NCBI GenBank assembly: GCA_963808705.1
Contig: CAWEHB010000007.1
Coordinates: 186,001 to 250,000, forward strand
Origin: JASHPR01 sp963808705
Lineage (GTDB): Bacteria > Actinomycetota > Actinomycetes > Streptosporangiales > Streptosporangiaceae
Reading direction: 5' to 3'
DNA length: 64,000 bases
In this document: in pieces, positions 26,643 through 35,374 of the stretch
How the letters are laid out: every line of letters starts with the position of its first letter
Position numbering within the stretch: position 1 is the first letter of the stretch
Made by a program: the position numbers and the translations under genes
Notes under the pieces: model-generated
What the model was told of the DNA's origin: nothing
The model's database searches: none
Seen by the model: only the letters and a program-made list of their open reading frames with translations

Positions 26643-27406
26643 CCAGCGGCGACGAGCCGGACCGGCCCGTCGAGCTAGCTCCGGGGGTGCTGGTCATGTT
26701 CACCAGCCGCCGCGGCGGCGTGAGCGCGCCGCCCTACGACACGCTGAATATGGGCCGGTCCGTCGGCGACGACCCGGCCGCCGTGGCCGGCAACCGGCGC
26801 CTGGCGGCGCGGGCGTGCGGGCTCGGCGCCGACCGGCTGGCCTGGATGCGCCAGGTGCACGGGTCGGCCGTCCGGTACGCCACGCCCGGGAACGGCACGA
26901 CCGCCGGGCCCGCCGACCCGGCCGTTCCCGAGGCCGACGCGATGTACACCGACGTCGCCGGGCTCGCGCTCGGGGTGCTGGCCGCGGACTGCGCCCCGGT
27001 GCTGCTCGCCGATCCGCGGGCGCGGATCGTCGGCGCCGCGCACGCGGGCCGCGAGGGAATGGCGGTCGGCGTGGTGACCGAACTGCTGGCGGCGATGTCA
27101 GCCGCGGGCGCGGACCCGGCCCGGGTGCACGCGCTGATCGGCCCGCACATCTGCGGCGGGTGTTACGAGGTCCCGGAGCAGATGCGGGCCAGGATCGCGA
27201 GAGAGGTACCCGAGGCCGGCTGCGTGACCCGGGCGGGCACCCCCGGGATCGACGTCGGGTCGGGGGTCGGGGCGCAGCTCGCCCGGGCGGGCGTGCGGAC
27301 GGTCACCCGCGATCCGCGCTGCACCGCGGAGACTCCCGCGCTGTACTCGTACCGCCGCGACGGCCGGACCGGCCGGTTCGCCGGCTTTGTCTGGCTGGCG
27401 CCATGA
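26639..27406 (+). CDS. pgeF: Peptidoglycan editing factor PgeF (YlmD/YfiH, laccase-like)
   Basis: Multicopper-polyphenol-oxidase-fold protein of the YfiH/PgeF family, which removes mis-incorporated residues from peptidoglycan precursors. 255 residues. Metal/active-site motifs: MRQVHGSAV, LAADCAPVLLADP, GAAHAGREGM, IGPHICGGCYEVP and the C-terminal TGRFAGFVWL. GTG 26639 overlaps the ftsZ stop found in the restored frame. It is the usual gene after ftsZ in Gram-positive clusters. Confidence 0.93.
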   Translation: MTSGDEPDRPVELAPGVLVMFTSRRGGVSAPPYDTLNMGRSVGDDPAAVAGNRRLAARACGLGADRLAWMRQVHGSAVRYATPGNGTTAGPADPAVPEADAMYTDVAGLALGVLAADCAPVLLADPRARIVGAAHAGREGMAVGVVTELLAAMSAAGADPARVHALIGPHICGGCYEVPEQMRARIAREVPEAGCVTRAGTPGIDVGSGVGAQLARAGVRTVTRDPRCTAETPALYSYRRDGRTGRFAGFVWLAP

Positions 27407-27462
27407 TGGGCCAGTGAATCTTTTTCCTCCTCCCCGCGGCTGCCCACGTACTCTGGCTTGAG

Positions 27463-28224
27463 ATGACGGACGAAAAAGGTTCAGTGACGACTGAGCCGCC
27501 GGCGGCGGGGCCCCGCGATGCGGGGAACCGCAGGGACGAGATCGCGGCGCGGCTGGCCGCGGTGCGCGCCCGGATCGCGGCGGCCTGCCAGGCGGCGGGC
27601 CGGGCCAGCAGCGAGGTCACGCTGATCGCGGTGACCAAGACCTATCCGGTCTCCGACATCCGCCTGCTCGGCGAGCTCGGCGTGTCCGACATCGGGGAGA
27701 ACCGGGACCAGGAGGCCGCACCCAAGGCCGCCGCGTGCGCCGCCCTCGGCCTGCCGGTGACCTGGCACTTCGTCGGGCAGTTGCAGACCAACAAGGCCGC
27801 CAGCGTGGTCTCCTACACCCGGGTGATCCACTCGGTGGACCGGCTGCGGCTGGTCCGGGCGCTGGGCACGCGGGCCAGGGCCGCGGGCCGCACCGTGACC
27901 TGCCTGGTGCAGGTGAGCCTCGACGATGACCCGGCCCGGGGCGGCGCCAGCGGGCCGGAGGTGGCCGCGGTCGCCGACGCGGTGGCCGGGCAGGACGGGC
28001 TGGTTCTCGGCGGCGTGATGGCCGTGGCGCCGCTCGGGGTCGATGCTGGCGTCGCGTTCCGAAAGCTGAAACAGGTGGCCGACGGCGTGCGCTCGGCCCA
28101 CCCCGGGGCGGTGATGATCTCGGCGGGCATGAGCGACGACCTCGAGGAGGCGATCGAGGCCGGCGCGACACACGTGCGCGTCGGTACGGCGTTGCTCGGC
28201 GGCCGGCGCGCGTTCGTCAGGTAA
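27463..28224 (+). CDS. YggS-family PLP homeostasis protein
   Basis: Fold-III pyridoxal-phosphate-binding protein (PROSC/PLPBP family), involved in PLP homeostasis. PLP Lys lies in TLIAVTKTYPVSDIRLL; other signatures are GENRDQEAAPKA, TWHFVGQLQTNKA, IHSVDRLRLV and the phosphate-binding SAGMSDDLEEAIEAGATHVRVG. 253 residues with an N-terminal extension of about 20 residues; an in-frame GTG at 27484, preceded by AAAAAGG, could be the true start. Conserved position between pgeF and sepF. Confidence 0.92.
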   Translation: MTDEKGSVTTEPPAAGPRDAGNRRDEIAARLAAVRARIAAACQAAGRASSEVTLIAVTKTYPVSDIRLLGELGVSDIGENRDQEAAPKAAACAALGLPVTWHFVGQLQTNKAASVVSYTRVIHSVDRLRLVRALGTRARAAGRTVTCLVQVSLDDDPARGGASGPEVAAVADAVAGQDGLVLGGVMAVAPLGVDAGVAFRKLKQVADGVRSAHPGAVMISAGMSDDLEEAIEAGATHVRVGTALLGGRRAFVR

Positions 28225-28286
28225 TGTCCGTCGCGTGGCACGCGGCGCAGGCGGGGCTGCATGACAGGCACGACGGAGGGCGGACG

Positions 28287-28796
28287 ATGGCCAGCGCGAT
28301 GCGCAAGATGGCGGTCTATCTCGGCCTGGTAGAGGACGACAACCGCTACGAAGAGCACTACCAGGACGAGTACGGTGCCGACGAGTATGAGGAGTACGGT
28401 GCCGAGTTCATTGACCAGGGTGATTCCCGCGACCTGGTCAGGCACCCGGAGGGGGGCCTGGAGCAGGCCGGGAAGCTCGGCGAGCGGGAGCCGGCCACCC
28501 CGATGCAGACCACCGATCTGGCCCGGATCACCACATTGCACCCGCGCACGTACAATGAGGCCCGTACGATCGGAGAGCACTTCCGCGAGGGCACTCCGGT
28601 GATCATCAATCTGACCGAGATGGTTGACAGTGACGCCCGGCGCCTGGTCGACTTCTCGGCCGGCCTGATCTTCGGCCTGCGCGGGAGCATCGACCGGGTG
28701 ACGAACAAGGTGTTCCTGCTGTCGCCCGCCAATATCGAGGTGGCCGCTGAGGACAAGGCCCGCATCGCGGAAAGAGGATTTTTCAATCAGAGCTAG
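28287..28796 (+). CDS. sepF: Cell division protein SepF
   Basis: Membrane-binding anchor for FtsZ in actinobacteria, which lack FtsA and ZipA. 169 residues: an N-terminal amphipathic membrane-binding helix (MASAMRKMAVYLGLVED), an acidic Tyr/Glu-rich linker (YEEHYQDEYGADEYEEYG), and the SepF core with RITTLHPRTYNEARTIGEHF, VIINLTEM, RRLVDFSAGLIFGLRG and VFLLSPANIEV. ATG 28287 is chosen over the upstream GTG at 28224 because GGAGGG lies 6-7 bp before it and the amphipathic helix starts there. It should bind the FtsZ C-terminal peptide. Confidence 0.95.
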   Translation: MASAMRKMAVYLGLVEDDNRYEEHYQDEYGADEYEEYGAEFIDQGDSRDLVRHPEGGLEQAGKLGEREPATPMQTTDLARITTLHPRTYNEARTIGEHFREGTPVIINLTEMVDSDARRLVDFSAGLIFGLRGSIDRVTNKVFLLSPANIEVAAEDKARIAERGFFNQS

Positions 28797-28874
28797 ACGG
28801 ATACCGACAAACTACGCGCATGCCAGCGGAGATGGGCCCTCCGGGTATTGGCGTGCGGGCAGGGCAGGGCAGCG

Positions 28875-29159
28875 GTGAACGTCCTGAAGGCCGTGCTCAC
28901 CTACCTGATCTGGTTCTACCTGCTGCTGCTCATCATCAGGATGATCATCAGCTGGATACAGGCGTTCTCGAGGTCATGGCACCCCACGGGGATCATCCTG
29001 GTGGTGGCCGAGGTGGTCTTCACCGCGACGGATCCGCCACTGAGATTCCTAAGGCGCTACATTCCGTCCCTCAGGCTCGGTACTGTGGCCTTGGACCTCA
29101 GCTTCATGGTGCTGTTCCTGGTGCTAATTCTGCTGTTGCAGGCCGTGCAGCTGATCTGA
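28875..29159 (+). CDS. YggT-family membrane protein
   Basis: Small integral membrane protein, 94 residues, with two YggT-type hydrophobic segments: LTYLIWFYLLLLIIRMIIS (about 8-26) and LSFMVLFLVLILLLQAVQL near the C-terminus. Between them is the conserved TDPPLRFLRRYIPSLRLGTVALDLS. GTG 28875 is preferred over the ATG at 28848 because the family starts with a short leader before helix 1. The family is found beside sepF and divIVA and has been linked to division and osmotic tolerance; no enzymatic role is known. Confidence 0.9.
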   Translation: MNVLKAVLTYLIWFYLLLLIIRMIISWIQAFSRSWHPTGIILVVAEVVFTATDPPLRFLRRYIPSLRLGTVALDLSFMVLFLVLILLLQAVQLI

Positions 29160-29210
29160 TCGGGTAGCGTCCACCAGGGATGTAGCCCGACGTGCCAAGG
29201 AGACGACGAC

Positions 29211-30059
29211 ATGCCACTGACGCCCGCGGACGTGAGGAACAAGCAGTTCAGCACGACCAGGCTCAGGCCCGGCTACGACGAAGAGGAAGTCGATGCCTTC
29301 CTCGACGAGGTCGAAGCGGAGCTCGACCGGCTGATCCAGGAGAACGAAGAACTCCGGGGCAAGCTGGCTGAGGTGCTGCGCGGGGGCAAGGTGCCCGCAC
29401 TCAACGCTCCGCATGCCGAGGCCCCGGCTGACCTCATGGCGGCCGAGCCGCCGCGCCACGAGCCGGAGCCCGTCCGGCCGCCCGAGCCGGTGATGATGCC
29501 CACCAGGCCCGCCGAGGACAACATGGACACGGCGGCACGGGTGCTGGCCCTGGCTCAGCAGACCGCCGACCAGGCGATCGCCGACGCGCGGCGGGAGGCC
29601 GACGAGACGCTCGGCCGCGCCCGGCGCGAGGCCGACGACATCCTCACCAAGGCCAGGCGCCAGTCCGAGCAGATCACCAGCGACGCCCGGGCCCGCGCGG
29701 AGAGCCTGGAGCGCGACGCGCAGGAGCGGCACCGCCAGGCCATGGGCTCGCTCGTCCAGTCGCGCGAGGAACTCGAGCGGCGGGTGGACGACCTGCGCGC
29801 CTTCGAGCGTGAGTACCGCAGCAGGCTCAAGGCCTACCTGGAAGGCCAGCTGCGCGACCTGGAGGCGGGCGCGGCCGACAGCGGCGTGTTTCCCGCCGTA
29901 GCCACCGGACCGCAGTCGGCCGTGTCGGCCGGCATGGGGCGCATGGACGTCCGCAACGGCGGCGGCCAGTCATCCGTGACCGGTTCGTACGCCGCGCCCG
30001 AGCCGGTGGGCCACGGTGGATTCCACCCGGCCGACGCCGCGCCGCACGACCGCCGCTAG
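29211..30059 (+). CDS. divIVA: Polar growth/septum scaffold DivIVA (Wag31)
   Basis: Coiled-coil protein that marks curved membrane and poles and directs peptidoglycan synthesis. 282 residues. The N-terminal membrane-binding DivIVA domain begins MPLTPADVRNKQFSTTRLRPGYDEEEVDAFLDEVEAE, followed by a Pro-rich spacer (about 70-105), a long coiled coil (about 108-222, rich in ARREADE and RARAE repeats), and a Gly/Pro-rich tail. ATG 29211 has AAGGAGA 6 bp upstream. Last gene of the division cluster. Confidence 0.96.
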   Translation: MPLTPADVRNKQFSTTRLRPGYDEEEVDAFLDEVEAELDRLIQENEELRGKLAEVLRGGKVPALNAPHAEAPADLMAAEPPRHEPEPVRPPEPVMMPTRPAEDNMDTAARVLALAQQTADQAIADARREADETLGRARREADDILTKARRQSEQITSDARARAESLERDAQERHRQAMGSLVQSREELERRVDDLRAFEREYRSRLKAYLEGQLRDLEAGAADSGVFPAVATGPQSAVSAGMGRMDVRNGGGQSSVTGSYAAPEPVGHGGFHPADAAPHDRR

Positions 30060-30176
30060 CGCAAGCCGTCCGTCTGGAGTGCTCAGCCCTGCCCCTGCCA
30101 GCAGCGCCCGTAACGTATGCACCGCTCGTGACGCTGGCCCTGGCCGCAGGGCTAGCACTGTCTGTGGAGTCCGCCC

Positions 30177-31553
30177 GTGATCCGGTTTGGTGCCGTGCTC
30201 ACGGTCGTGCTCGTGGCCATGGGACTGCTCGCCGCAGGCGTGCTCACCAACAGCCTGCTGCTGGTCTACCTGGCCATAGGCGTGGCCGCCCTGGCTGCGG
30301 TGATGCTCACCGTGGGCGTGGTGATCTGGCGCGGCGAGATTTTCGGGGATGCCCCAGCGGGCCAGGCCGCGGCGCCCGCCAGCGAGGCCGCGGCGCCGGC
30401 TCATGAGGCCGCGGCGCCGGCTCATGAGGCCGCGGCGCCCGTCGGCGGGGCTGCGGCGTCCGTCGGCGGGGCTGCGGTGCCGGCCGCCACGGCGGCGGGG
30501 TCGGCGCCGAGCACGGCCGCGGTGCCGGGGGTCGGCTGGCCCGAGCGGCCGGCGGCCGGGCCAGCGGCCAGCGGCCAGGCCGCGGCGCGCGGCGATCTCA
30601 GCGACCTGGTGATGCCGCCGATGCCTACTGTGTACCCGCAGCGCGCGCAGCACACCGAGACCGCGCAGCGCACCGAGACCGCGCAGCGCACCGAGGCTGT
30701 CGAGCCTCCGGAGACTGCGCAGCGCCCGGAGCCCGTGCCGCCGCCGCCGCTGCCATGGCAGGACCAGCCGACCCAGCGCCGCCCAGAGCCTTCGCCGCAG
30801 CCGGAGCCTTCGCCGTCGCCAGGGCCGGAGCCCTCGCGGCGCCCGGAGCGGCTGGAACGGCGGAAGCGGCCGGACCCGCCGGACACGGAGCGCCCAGAAC
30901 CGGGTCGGCTCCAGCCGGAACAGCCGGCTGAGCCTGCCGAGTCGGCTGAGCCTGCCGCCTACCAGCGGGGCGCCTCGTGGCCCGGCTTCTGGCAGCGCGC
31001 AACACCGGCCACAGGCGGTGCCGCGGTTCCGAACCAGCCAGGCGGCCCCGCCGAGGACGAGGTGACAGCCGGCTCTGACGAAGCCCGGCGCGCGAACGAG
31101 GCCACGAAGGCGGCCGTGGCCGCCGCGGCAGCGGCCCTGCGGTCGAGCGCGCCCGTCGATACCACCGATACCGCCGAGCCCGAGCAGGCCGCGGCGAAGG
31201 CCGAAGCCCTCTCGGCGGCGGACGTGGCCGAGAAAGAGGACGGCCCGCCAGCGGGCAGTGCCCCGGCCACGACCGCCGCCGAAAAGATCGCTACCGGAGC
31301 GACCGCTACCGCGGCGACCCCTGCCACCGCAACCACCGTCGAGCCCGCAGCAGGCGGCGGGCCAGACCGGCGCAGCCCGGACACTGAGGTCATCATCGTC
31401 CAGGGCATCGGCAGATATCACCGCGGCGGGTGCATCCTGATCCGCTTCATGGGCCCCGAGGACCTAGAGTCCATGACCCTGCGGGCGGCCGAGGCAGCCG
31501 GCTGCGTTCCCTGCAAGGCCTGCCGGCCCGAGCAGGAACTGGCCGACGACTAG
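30177..31553 (+). CDS. Membrane-anchored low-complexity protein with Cys/His C-terminal motif
   Basis: Not recognised as a named family. 458 residues: two membrane helices at about 5-27 and 31-52 (cytoplasmic hairpin), then about 350 residues of Ala/Pro/Glu-rich low-complexity sequence with repeats such as EAAAPAH (twice), TETAQR (three times) and PEPS, and finally a compact ~50-residue C-terminal segment EVIIVQGIGRYHRGGCILIRF followed by GCVPCKACRPE. The His-x3-Cys and Cys-x2-Cys spacing resembles a zinc-binding knuckle. Position between divIVA and ileS suggests a role linked to polar growth or division, but this is inference from context. GTG start at 30177 without clear ribosome-binding site. 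Confidence 0.75.
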   Translation: MIRFGAVLTVVLVAMGLLAAGVLTNSLLLVYLAIGVAALAAVMLTVGVVIWRGEIFGDAPAGQAAAPASEAAAPAHEAAAPAHEAAAPVGGAAASVGGAAVPAATAAGSAPSTAAVPGVGWPERPAAGPAASGQAAARGDLSDLVMPPMPTVYPQRAQHTETAQRTETAQRTEAVEPPETAQRPEPVPPPPLPWQDQPTQRRPEPSPQPEPSPSPGPEPSRRPERLERRKRPDPPDTERPEPGRLQPEQPAEPAESAEPAAYQRGASWPGFWQRATPATGGAAVPNQPGGPAEDEVTAGSDEARRANEATKAAVAAAAAALRSSAPVDTTDTAEPEQAAAKAEALSAADVAEKEDGPPAGSAPATTAAEKIATGATATAATPATATTVEPAAGGGPDRRSPDTEVIIVQGIGRYHRGGCILIRFMGPEDLESMTLRAAEAAGCVPCKACRPEQELADD

Positions 31554-31599
31554 CCCGGCCAGCACCCCGTGATGGAGGAGGGGGCCGTCCAGCGGCTGG

Positions 31600-34500
31600 C
31601 TACTCGCCGGGCGGTACCCGGCGGAGCCAGAACACCAGCCCTAGGTCAGCATCCTCGTGCTCGCGGGCGTCCGGGCCCGCGCGATCGGCCGTCCCGGACC
31701 CGTAGTCAACCGCCAGCACCTCGCCGCTAATCATCGTCCCGTGCTCGGTCATGGCCGCGGCGAGGTCAGGATCCGTGGTGCTCCAGCGCAGCGAGACCCG
31801 GTCGCTGACGTCCAGGCCATCGCCCTTCCGCGCGTCCTGCACCAGCCGGACGACCTCGCGCGCGAGCCCCTCCCGGTGCAACTCCGGCGTGATGACGGTC
31901 TCCAGCGCGACCGTTTCGCTGCCGCCGGACGCTACCGCCCAGCCGGAGCGCGGAACCTGGGTAACGACCAGGTCCTCGGACCCTAGGCTCACTCCCGCCC
32001 CGTCCGCGATGACCAAGGCCTTGCCCGCGGACCGCAGCTCGGCGGCTAGCCCGGCCGGGTCCGCGGCCTCGATCGCCGCGGCCACCGCCGGAGTGCCCTT
32101 GCCGAACCGCCTGCCGAGAGCGCGGTAGTTGGGCTTCACCGTGTACTCCACCAGGCCCTCGGGCACGGCCGCGAGCGTATCCAGCTCGCGGACGTTGAGT
32201 TCGTCGGCGATCTGGACCCGCAGCCCAGCAGGCAGGTCAGCGAAGCCGGCCGCGCCGATGAGCGCGCGCGGCAGTGGCTGGCGGACCCGCACCGCCGCGC
32301 TGGCGCGCGCCGAGCGGCCCAGCTCCACCAGGCGCCTGACCAGCGCCATCTGCGCGGAGAGACGGTCATCGATCAGCCCGGCGTCCGCGGCCGGCCAGGA
32401 CGCCAGGTGCACCGAGTCGGGGGAGCCCTCGGCTCGCAGGACACCCCAGACGTAGTCGGCCAGAAACGGGGTCACCGGGGCCATCAGCCTGGTCAGCGTC
32501 TCCAGGCATTCGTACAGCGTGGCGAAGGCCGCTGCGCCGTCGGCCGTGCCCGGGTCCTCCCAGAACCGGCGCCTGGACCGGCGGACGTACCAGTTGGACG
32601 CCTCGTCGATGAACGCGGCGATCCTGCGGCCCGCTGCAGCGGAATCGAATCCCTCCAGGGCGGTCGTGACGTCGCACACCAGCGCGTGCAGCTCACTCAG
32701 CAGCCACCGGTCGAGGACCGGCCGCTGGGCGGCGGGCGGCGCCTCGGCCCGCCGGGCATCCCGGTCCCCGGCCGCCGCGGCGTTCGCGTAGAGCACCAGG
32801 AAGGACACCATGTTCCAGTAGGTGAGCAGGATCTTGCGCACGATCTCCTCGAGCGCGTCGTGCCCCACCCGGCGGGTGGCCCACGGCGAGCCGGACGCCG
32901 CGAAGAACCAGCGCAGTGCGTCCGCGCCGTGGGCGTCCATGAGCGGGATCGGCTCCAGGACGTTGCCCAGGTGCTTGCTCATCTTCCGCCCGCGCTCGTC
33001 GACCACCAGGCCGAGACAGACGACGTTCTCGTAGGAGTTCCTGCCGAACACCAGCACGGCGACCGCCATGAGCGAGTAGAACCAGCCGCGGGTCTGGTCG
33101 ATCGCCTCGCAGATGAACTGCGCCGGGAACGCGCGCTCGAACGCGGCCTCGTTGCGCAACGGCGCCCCGAGCCGCGCGAACGGCATCGAACCCGAGTCGT
33201 ACCAGGCGTCGATCACCTCGGGCACCCGGCGCGCCTGACTACCGCACTGGCGGCAGGTGAGCACCACCTCGTCCACGTACGGCCGGTGCGGGTCGAGCCC
33301 GGTCAGGTCGCGGCCGGCCAGGTCGGACAGCTCGGCCAGCGACCCCACGCACGTCACGTGCTGCTGCGGGCACACCCACAGCGGCAGCGGGGTTCCCCAG
33401 TACCTGGTCCGGGACAGGGCCCAGTCCACGTTGTTGCGCAGCCATTCGCCGTACCGGCCGTCCTTGATCGTCTCCGGGTACCAGCTGGTCCTCTCGTTCT
33501 CCGCCAGCAGCTGGTCCTTGATCGCGGTGGTGCGGATGAACCAGGACGGCAGGGCGTAGTAGATCAGCGGCGTGTGACAGCGCCAGCAGAATGGGTAGCT
33601 GTGCTCGTGCAGCTGCGACGCGAACAACAGGCCCCGGTCGTCCAGGTCGCTCACCAGCGTCGGGTCGGCGTCCTTGTAGAACATCCCGCCGACCAGCGGC
33701 ACGCTGTCCTCGAAGCGGCCGTCGCCGCGGATCGGGTTGACGACCGGCAGGCCATGCGCCCGCCCGGTTTCCATGTCGTCCGCGCCGAACGCCGGGGCCA
33801 GGTGCACGAGCCCGGTCCCGTCCTCGGTGGTCACGAAGGATCCGGTGACCACCTGGTGTGCGCCGGGAATGTGCACCAGCCGGAACGGGGGCCGGTAGGT
33901 GGCTCCGGCGAGCTCGGCGCCCGGGAACCGGGCGACGACGTCCCAGCCCTCGCCGAGCACTCGCACGGCCAGGGACTCGGCCACGACCACGCGGTCGCTG
34001 TCGGCGGGGTTGCGGGCCACCACGTAGGTTTCGTCGGGGTGGACGGCGACCGCGGTGTTGGACACGAGCGTCCACGGCGTGGTCGTCCACACCAGCAGAT
34101 CAGCGCCGCTGAGTTGCGGATCCGCCCCGTCCGGGATGGTGAGCAGCGGGAAGCGGACCGTGATCGACGGGTCGGACACCGTCCGGTAGACGTCCGGCTG
34201 GCCCATCTCATGGTCGGACAGCGGCGTCTCGCACCGCGGGCAGTAGGGGCTGATCCGGTAGTCCCGGATCAGCAGGCCCTTCTCGAAGATGACCCTGAGA
34301 GACCACCAGACCGACTCGATGTAGTCCGGGTCCATGGTGCGGTAGGCCCGCCGCAGGTCGACCCAGTAGCCCATCCGCTCGGTGAGCTCCTCGAACGCGT
34401 CCACGTGCCGCAGCACCGACTCACGGCATCTCGCGTTGAACTCCGCGATGCCGTAGGCTTCGATCTCTTTCTTTCCTGACACGCCGAGCTCCTGCTCCAC

Positions 34501-34821
34501 GGCCACCTCGACCGGCAGGCCATGGCAGTCCCAGCCGGCCTGGCGCGGCACGTGGAAACCCTGCATGGTCTTGAAGCGGGGGAAGAGATCCTTGAGTACC
34601 CGCGCCTCGACGTGGTGCACGCCCGGCTTGCCGTTCGCCGTGGGCGGACCCTCGTAGAACGTCCACGGCCGCCCGGCCGCGGTCTGGTCCAGGGACCGCT
34701 CAAAGACCCGCCCGTCCTGCCAGCGGGCCAGCACCTCGCGCTCGATCGCCGGCAGGTCGACGACCGCGGGCAGTTCGGGAAACGGCGGCTTCGCGGCGGG
34801 CTGGTCATCTGGGCGCGGCAT
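31600..34821 (-). CDS. ileS: Isoleucyl-tRNA synthetase
   Basis: Class I aminoacyl-tRNA synthetase, 1073 residues. The HIGH-type signature appears as PPTANGKPGVHHV (about 58-70), the CP1 editing domain follows (with TTTPWTLVSNTAVAVHPDE and the GTGLVHLAPAFGADD segment), KMSKH is at about 612-616, and a C-terminal anticodon-binding domain ends the protein. The HVEH-like HIGH motif and length fit the eukaryotic-like (type 2) IleRS, a class associated with mupirocin tolerance. The ATG is preceded by GAGAGG 9 bp upstream, in a leader with a T-box. Convergent with the low-complexity gene (46-bp gap). Confidence 0.96.
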   Translation of the reverse strand: MPRPDDQPAAKPPFPELPAVVDLPAIEREVLARWQDGRVFERSLDQTAAGRPWTFYEGPPTANGKPGVHHVEARVLKDLFPRFKTMQGFHVPRQAGWDCHGLPVEVAVEQELGVSGKKEIEAYGIAEFNARCRESVLRHVDAFEELTERMGYWVDLRRAYRTMDPDYIESVWWSLRVIFEKGLLIRDYRISPYCPRCETPLSDHEMGQPDVYRTVSDPSITVRFPLLTIPDGADPQLSGADLLVWTTTPWTLVSNTAVAVHPDETYVVARNPADSDRVVVAESLAVRVLGEGWDVVARFPGAELAGATYRPPFRLVHIPGAHQVVTGSFVTTEDGTGLVHLAPAFGADDMETGRAHGLPVVNPIRGDGRFEDSVPLVGGMFYKDADPTLVSDLDDRGLLFASQLHEHSYPFCWRCHTPLIYYALPSWFIRTTAIKDQLLAENERTSWYPETIKDGRYGEWLRNNVDWALSRTRYWGTPLPLWVCPQQHVTCVGSLAELSDLAGRDLTGLDPHRPYVDEVVLTCRQCGSQARRVPEVIDAWYDSGSMPFARLGAPLRNEAAFERAFPAQFICEAIDQTRGWFYSLMAVAVLVFGRNSYENVVCLGLVVDERGRKMSKHLGNVLEPIPLMDAHGADALRWFFAASGSPWATRRVGHDALEEIVRKILLTYWNMVSFLVLYANAAAAGDRDARRAEAPPAAQRPVLDRWLLSELHALVCDVTTALEGFDSAAAGRRIAAFIDEASNWYVRRSRRRFWEDPGTADGAAAFATLYECLETLTRLMAPVTPFLADYVWGVLRAEGSPDSVHLASWPAADAGLIDDRLSAQMALVRRLVELGRSARASAAVRVRQPLPRALIGAAGFADLPAGLRVQIADELNVRELDTLAAVPEGLVEYTVKPNYRALGRRFGKGTPAVAAAIEAADPAGLAAELRSAGKALVIADGAGVSLGSEDLVVTQVPRSGWAVASGGSETVALETVITPELHREGLAREVVRLVQDARKGDGLDVSDRVSLRWSTTDPDLAAAMTEHGTMISGEVLAVDYGSGTADRAGPDAREHEDADLGLVFWLRRVPPGE

Positions 34822-34890
34822 GGCGGGCGGCCTCTCGCGGGTTGTCGCGCCGGCCAGGCCCGGGCCTCCGGGCCGCCAGCATGGCTTCGC

Positions 34891-35146
34891 CGGAGGGACG
34901 AGGCTCGCCGGCGGCGGCCCCGCGGTACCACCCTCCTTGGCCGCGATCGGCGCCTGCCGGCCCGGTTCCGCGACCCTCTCGGTTTCGTTCTGCGGCCGGC
35001 TCTACTCAGGCGCCGGCCAGCCGGGCGGCATGGAGCCGCGGCCGACATCGCCCGCGGTCCCGGCTCGGGACACCGCGGGTCACGCCCGGGCGCTGTTCTT
35101 CCGGCGGCTCCGGGGTGATCTGGTCCGCTGCGCGTATCCCCGGGCT
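34891..35146 (-). ncRNA. T-box riboswitch controlling ileS
   Basis: The minus strand at 34934-34920 reads AGGGTGGTACCGCGG, the diagnostic T-box sequence. GGAGGG just 5' of it can pair with CCCTCC at 34898-34893, giving the expected antiterminator/antisequestrator helix. Upstream, CCGGGG (about 35142-35137) can pair with CCCCGG (about 35115-35110) to form a short Stem I, whose internal loop carries ATC followed by A at 35119-35116: a fitting isoleucine specifier. No U-run terminator follows, and the SD lies downstream, so translational control as in other actinobacterial ileS T-boxes is likely. Stem I limits are approximate. Confidence 0.85.
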
Positions 35147-35322
35147 CGCACCATCCCCGGTCGCTCCTGGCCGCCGCAGCGGCAGCTGTCCCCATCAGCG
35201 CCGTGCAGGAGGCCAGGATAGCTTATGCTTGCCGGCCCGCCCGGCACCGTGAGCACGCCCGCCCTGCCGCCGCCCGCCGGCCGCCATGTTTGCGGTAGCC
35301 CCCGGTAACCACTTATCCTCTC

Positions 35323-35334
35323 GTGACTGGTCAC
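35323..35334. promoter_or_regulatory. Palindrome upstream of dksA-like gene
   Basis: GTGACTGGTCAC is a perfect 5-bp inverted repeat around TG, 41 bp before the TTG start at 35375, in an AT-richer promoter-like stretch. It may be an operator. No regulator is identified. Confidence 0.4.
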
Positions 35335-35374
35335 TACGAAGATCATTACTTAATTGAACCGAGGGAGGCCGGCG

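Larger units (their letters stand above)
34822..35374. other. ileS-dksA divergent intergenic region
   Basis: This 553-bp region between two divergent genes holds the ileS T-box leader on the minus strand (34891-35146), a 12-bp palindrome at 35323-35334, and an AT-richer stretch (35310-35355) that probably contains the promoter of the dksA-like gene. Overlapping short ORFs here have no family resemblance and are not called. Confidence 0.7.

Noticed and set aside
25099..27417. A 772-residue open frame beginning with FtsZ
   Set aside because: Past the FtsZ linker it reads pgeF in the wrong frame and lacks the conserved tail, which is found in another frame with a stop overlapping pgeF.
32407..34479. 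690-residue open frame opposite ileS
   Set aside because: Antisense of a well-conserved synthetase; composition typical of GC-rich shadow frames.
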